From the NCBI GenBank assembly GCA_963920665.1, contig OY987270.1:15588019-15652018 (forward strand): 64,000 bases of DNA. The letters run 5' to 3'. The stretch is from Straminergon stramineum (lineage: Eukaryota > Streptophyta > Bryopsida > Hypnales > Calliergonaceae). Shown here in pieces: positions 59,951-64,000 of the stretch; position 1 is the stretch's first letter, and every line of letters begins with the position of its first letter. The position numbers and the translations under genes are program-made. The notes below the pieces were generated by a model. It was given only the letters and a program-made list of their open reading frames with translations. It did no database searches and was not told the DNA's origin.

Positions 59951-62900
59951 ATGGGGAGGTGTGGCTGGACGTTGTCATTGCTGGTGGCGTTTGTATTGTG
60001 GGTGCCGGGAATGGTGGAAGCGCAGGGGCTGCAACTTGGGTACTACGAGACGTTGGGGTGTAGTGGAGTGGAGGACAGGGTGAGGACATTGGTAATACGC
60101 AGCTTCATGACGGATGCAACCGCCAGTGCCGCAATGCTGCGTCTTGCTTTTCACGATTGCCAAGTTGGGCCGGTAAGTCTGACGCACTTTCTCGATCTAC
60201 AATGGCAGGGAGAAAATGGCTTCGTTTTGCCATCTTGAATTAATCGCTTCTATTTGCACTTGTTACTAATTAAGAATTGAATTGGACGCTTATCAGTAGC
60301 ACGTTGGGAAACAACATTGTTTGTAGCTTTGTATCGTGGCCGGCATTGTCGGTGTTCATCATTCTCTCTGAGACCCTGAGACTCCATGGCGACATTCTGA
60401 AGTAGCTCGTTATCAGAATACCGTGCATTGATCAGTTTCGTTGTCAGTCATAGGGACACATTTTTTGCTACTGTTTTACATTGTTCAACCACGGATAGTT
60501 CAGAGTTACGTTGAAAGGAGAGGAACTACAATAGAAATCCTGACGTCTTCGAACTCCATTGCAATGCGAGAGCCGAGGTGTTGCTAAAAAAGAAAGTTTG
60601 TAGTGCCTGAATGCCCGTAGTACTCGGTAAGCCTCGGACGTGGGAATACGAGAAGCCTGGAAGCTTTCTGTGTGCGTAGTACTGACTCCGAATGTCGGAT
60701 TTTAGGAATTCTAATTAGCCCTAATTTAGTTTGAAGATCGGTCGAAGCTTAAAATCAGTGGTGTAATTCTATAATGGATAAATAGCAAGGGTGAGTGCAC
60801 TTGAGGAATTGAGTGTGATTATGGCTACCATGCCAGTAGGACGCCAGAAACCTGAGTTCGTAACTTCCAAAGTTTACTTTTCATTTGAAGACGGTATTTT
60901 GTCGGTGAACATCTGGCCAGACTTTTTGGGCGGTCATCACGAGGACTGGATTGTGATCGACGTCATCATTGACTTTTCCCTTCATTCTTACTTTTTTTTA
61001 AACTTTTCCTTCCATGTACTAGCTGGGATCCCCGCCGACCATCAAGAATATTTTGCAGTGAAATTTCAGAGGACCTTTAAGACGAAATTATTAGCTCTCT
61101 GCTTTCAATTTCACTTTTGTCTCTTTTACTCCTATCATTTTGTCCGAGAAACCAGAGCAGTTTTCAATAATTCCCAGCCGGTGTTCATGGTGGGTTAAAC
61201 TAGTGAAGCGTTCTAAAATGACCAGCATTTGGGTGAAATTTAGAGTTCCAAAAGCGAGAGTACTTTCATATTTCTCAAAGCTATCGTTAGTCAATTACGT
61301 TTAGCAGTAGTCTAGCTTGATGGCCGATACTATGGAAAGTCTCCATTCTCCATACAGTGAGGGAGAACCTTCACCACACAGGTGAACCTAATTGAACCTT
61401 TCTTTTCAGCAATTTAGAATACTTATACCATTTATAATTTTGCACATTTATTTGTGGGTAAGCTAATAATCAATCTCACAACCTGACTGTCAGTAGATTA
61501 AGTATTTTCTCGCTTAGAACAAGTGAAAGCTCCCCTGCATGGTCGATGGAGACTCAATGTACTGTATGGTTGATGAGGTCTCTACCTTACCTTACCTTAC
61601 CAGCAGGGCATTGACACAACGAGTTTCATAGTCAATCGATTCCTGTCAGTTCCCATTAGTCTCTCATGAATCTCGGCGTGGGACAATCGGGTGAGCCTTG
61701 GCAATTAGTATTCTAGTACTGAACTAGAGCGACTGAGGGTCATGAATTTCAAGCAATGTGATCGTTGATGCACATTTATTTGGTGGTAAGCTAATGACCA
61801 ATTTCACAGAAGTAACTGTCAATCGATTAAACGTATTTCCACACTTAGTAGCACTAAATGAAAGCTCACCTGTATCGCCGATGGAGCCTCTAATGTACAG
61901 TACTGCATGTTTAATGGAGTCTCTACCTTAGCTGCGTGCCATTGCCAGCGCTAGTTCTGTAGTCGATCGATTACTGTCGGTTCCAAATACTCTCTCATAA
62001 ATCTCGATTGGGGTTCATTCAGATGAGCCCTGGCAATTAGTGTTGTTGCATTGAATTAGATCGACTGAGGGCCATGAAACTCACGCTATTTTCACGCTAT
62101 TGCGGCTGCAGGGCGGTTGCGACGGCTCCATCATGATCCAATCAAACGGGGCAGGCGGAGAGATGAGCTCCGGCGGCAACTTGGGCGTGAAGCGTTTGGA
62201 CATCATCAACAGCGTGAAGGCGGACATGGAACGGATGTGTCCCCTGACTGTCTCCTGCGCGGACATCATCGCCATGGCAGGACGCGACGCTGTGGCATTC
62301 AATGGAGGGCCCAACATCCAGATCGCCTTGGGGCGGAAGGACACGGACGTCTCGAGTGCTGCGCAAGCGGATGCGGAGCTGCCGCCCTCGACTTCTAATG
62401 TCGACAGAGTGATACGCGTCTTCTCACCCTTCGGCATGAGCCTCGAGGAAAGTGTCGCCATTCTCGGTATGTCGAGCGCTTGCCCCCGTTCCCTCACATT
62501 GGAATTATGTATCAGCATTGCTCTTGAGTTCACTTTCACTCCCAGTATTTCTTTTTGCTTTGACTCCAATCAAAGTAGAATCTTAAAATTGTGTGCAGGA
62601 GCATTTTCTTCTGCACTCATATCTTCTGTCTACCTTGTACGTGTGGGTTCCAAATAAATAGGACTGTGAATTGACATAATAGATTCTTAATATGTAAATG
62701 CAAGATGATTGGTGCAATGAAAAAATCATCAGTGACTCATCCTCTTCTAACCCAAAGTATGCTGCGCTTTTCTGAATTCAGGCTCCCACACCTTAGGTGG
62801 CGGCCACTGCAAGAACATCGAAGACCGCCTTCCCTTCAACAGCCCGACTGCTCCCACCAGCCTCATGTACCGCACGCAGCTCCGCACCGCCTGCGCCGTG

Positions 62901-63164
62901 AACGTCTTCGACATGGCCATCCTCAATATCGACTCCACGCCCTTCTCCTTCGACAACCGATACTTCAAGGACATCCTGAACGGACGCGGGCTCTTCACGG
63001 TGGACAACTTCTTGGCCATAGACCCACGCACGGCACCCATCGTCACCATGTTCGCATCCAACCAGGGCGCCTTCTTCAACGCCTTTCAGAATGCGTATGT
63101 GAAGCTCACGTCAAGAGCGTTGACAGGGAGTCAAGGGAGTGTGCGAGGGAGCTGCCAGCCCTGA
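59951..63164 (+). CDS. Secreted class III peroxidase
   Basis: Three exons give 319 aa: 59951-60172, 62112-62466 and 62782-63164. It is a haem peroxidase of the plant secretory pathway, acting on phenolics and H2O2 in the cell wall. A signal peptide of about 24 residues ends MVEA/Q. Distal Arg64 and His68 lie in LRLAFHDC, followed by GCDGSI; proximal His195 lies in GSHTLGGGHC. The mature protein has eight cysteines (for example 37, 70 and 77), as in the family. VSCADIIAMAGRDAV and FDNRYFKDIL are typical motifs. Compared with the usual HDCxVxGCD there are two extra residues (HDCQVGPGGCD) at the first exon junction. Both introns lie at positions common in this family. The ATG at 59951 is chosen because it starts the signal peptide. 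The end of exon 3 is duplicated downstream. Confidence 0.96.
61441..62087 (+). repeat. Tandem duplication in peroxidase intron 1
   Basis: A unit of about 328 bp beginning tgcacatttattt at 61441 recurs from 61769. Paired anchors include 'gtaagctaat', 'gaaagctc.cctg', 'gtctctacctta', 'tctctcat.aatctcg', 'tggcaattagt' and 'cgactgaggg.catgaa'. The first unit also contains a CTTAC run at 61583-61600. The two units have diverged considerably. Confidence 0.85.
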
Positions 63165-63410
63165 TGTTTCAGTTTGGTTTGAGGCTTGAGGGCTGAGATC
63201 GCGTCTCTATTGCTTTTTCGGAGGGGAATGGGTTGCTAGTGCTTCTTCGCTGCTTCCCAGACTGCGTATGTCAAGCGCACGTCGAGAGTGTTGACAGCGA
63301 GCCAAGGGAGTGTGCGAGGGAGCTGCTAGCTCTGATGCTTCAGTTAGGATTAGTGTTGAGGGTGGTGACGGTTGCCATTGATTTTTTTGGAGGGGAATGG
63401 GTTGCTACGG
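63069..63410 (+). repeat. Tandem duplication of the peroxidase exon-3 end
   Basis: The segment from about 63069 to 63238, covering the last 30 or so codons, the stop and the start of the 3' untranslated region, is repeated with an offset of about 170 bp at 63239-63410. The second copy still reads AYVKRTSRVLTASQGSVRGSC and then TAG in the corresponding frame. It therefore began as coding sequence but now lies beyond the first stop. Confidence 0.88.
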
Positions 63411-64000
63411 CTTGTATTGTACATGAGGGTGGAATAATTACGACAGGCCTAATTTCATTCAGTACCTCCTGATGACCCTTCCTGTAGATTGGGCAAAATT
63501 TCACAACAGGGGAGCACTGCAAAGTGGACTTGTTGAGGGATTTTGCCAGGGGGTTGTAACTATTGGGTCTTTGAAACTGCGAAGTCTTTTTGGTTGTAGT
63601 TCCTTTGGTATTGTTCATTTAGACATCTTTAATTCTGTCATACTGCCTAGCTAGGCGTTCATAATGTCCGTGATTACAAGTAGTTTTGTAACGTTGTGAC
63701 AGTGAGTTATGTATGTAAAACTGACAGTTTCGTAACACTGACAGCGAATTTTGTATGTATGAGTGACAGTCACATTGAAGAAGTTCTAGGTAGCAAGAGT
63801 TAGGGGGTTGAGGTAGAAGATGTTGGTAGAATCCTTTTCATTATCTTTGATCTTTTGATTGTCACATTTGTATGCAATTTCTTGTGACATAGCAGCAGAG
63901 TATAATAGTGAGTTCTGGGTGAGGTGCAAACTTGGTGCATATGCTTCCTAAAGTTTGGTGAGAGAAAAGAGGATATGATGTTAGAGAATATGATATTATT
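63411..64000. other. Downstream of the peroxidase gene, nothing recognised
   Basis: Short open frames only. An imperfect direct repeat lies at about 63682-63766 ('gtaac.…tgacag.gaattatgtatgta', two copies about 42 bp apart). No further gene begins before the window ends. Confidence 0.4.

Overview
The window looks like nuclear DNA of a land plant that makes swimming sperm. A bryophyte, probably a moss, fits best. It is AT-rich and gene-poor, and its genes have many short introns with GT..AG borders. It holds plastid- and plant-type proteins (two-domain DJ-1, MSRB1-like reductase, GAPN/ALDH11, class III peroxidase) together with a complete DRC1 gene. DRC1 is an axonemal protein that flowering plants have lost. 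No species is claimed.

Layout. 1-13.6 kb has no recognisable gene. It holds AT-rich DNA, several TTAA-flanked inverted-repeat elements, a 382-bp foldback, and a GC-richer island with a 30-bp minisatellite. 13.8-15.3 kb (minus) is an intronless two-domain DJ-1 gene. It is divergent from DRC1 (16.4-22.8 kb, plus, 11 exons, 631 aa). 25.4-27.6 kb (plus) is an MSRB gene of five exons, one of whose introns is GC-AG. 28.5-30.7 kb (minus) is a decayed protein-kinase gene, convergent with MSRB. 30.7-47 kb is a long gene-free stretch with several transposon-derived elements. 48.1-52.6 kb (plus) is GAPN, nine exons and 496 aa, the same length I recall for the Arabidopsis protein. 52.6-57.6 kb holds a 0.5-kb tandem duplication and nested elements. 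59.95-63.16 kb (plus) is a secreted class III peroxidase of three exons and 319 aa, whose last-exon end is repeated in tandem just downstream.

The five intact genes do not form an operon or an obvious pathway, as expected for a plant. Four of them touch redox metabolism (DJ-1, MSRB, GAPN as an NADPH source, peroxidase), but I see no evidence that this clustering is functional. All exon junctions given were worked out by hand. In every multi-exon gene the summed exon lengths divide by three and the joined reading frame stays open, which supports the models.

The non-genic DNA is the more unusual part. Two families of TA-flanked inverted-repeat elements (A about 530-548 bp, B about 375-398 bp uninterrupted) occur in several copies, one nested inside another. 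Family A copies carry further insertions: a 198-bp CACTA-ended element with a TAA target duplication, and a 190-bp element with near-perfect termini. A separate group is bounded by TTAA and has CCCCTAAA-type ends that resemble piggyBac termini. No coding region for a transposase was found for any of them.
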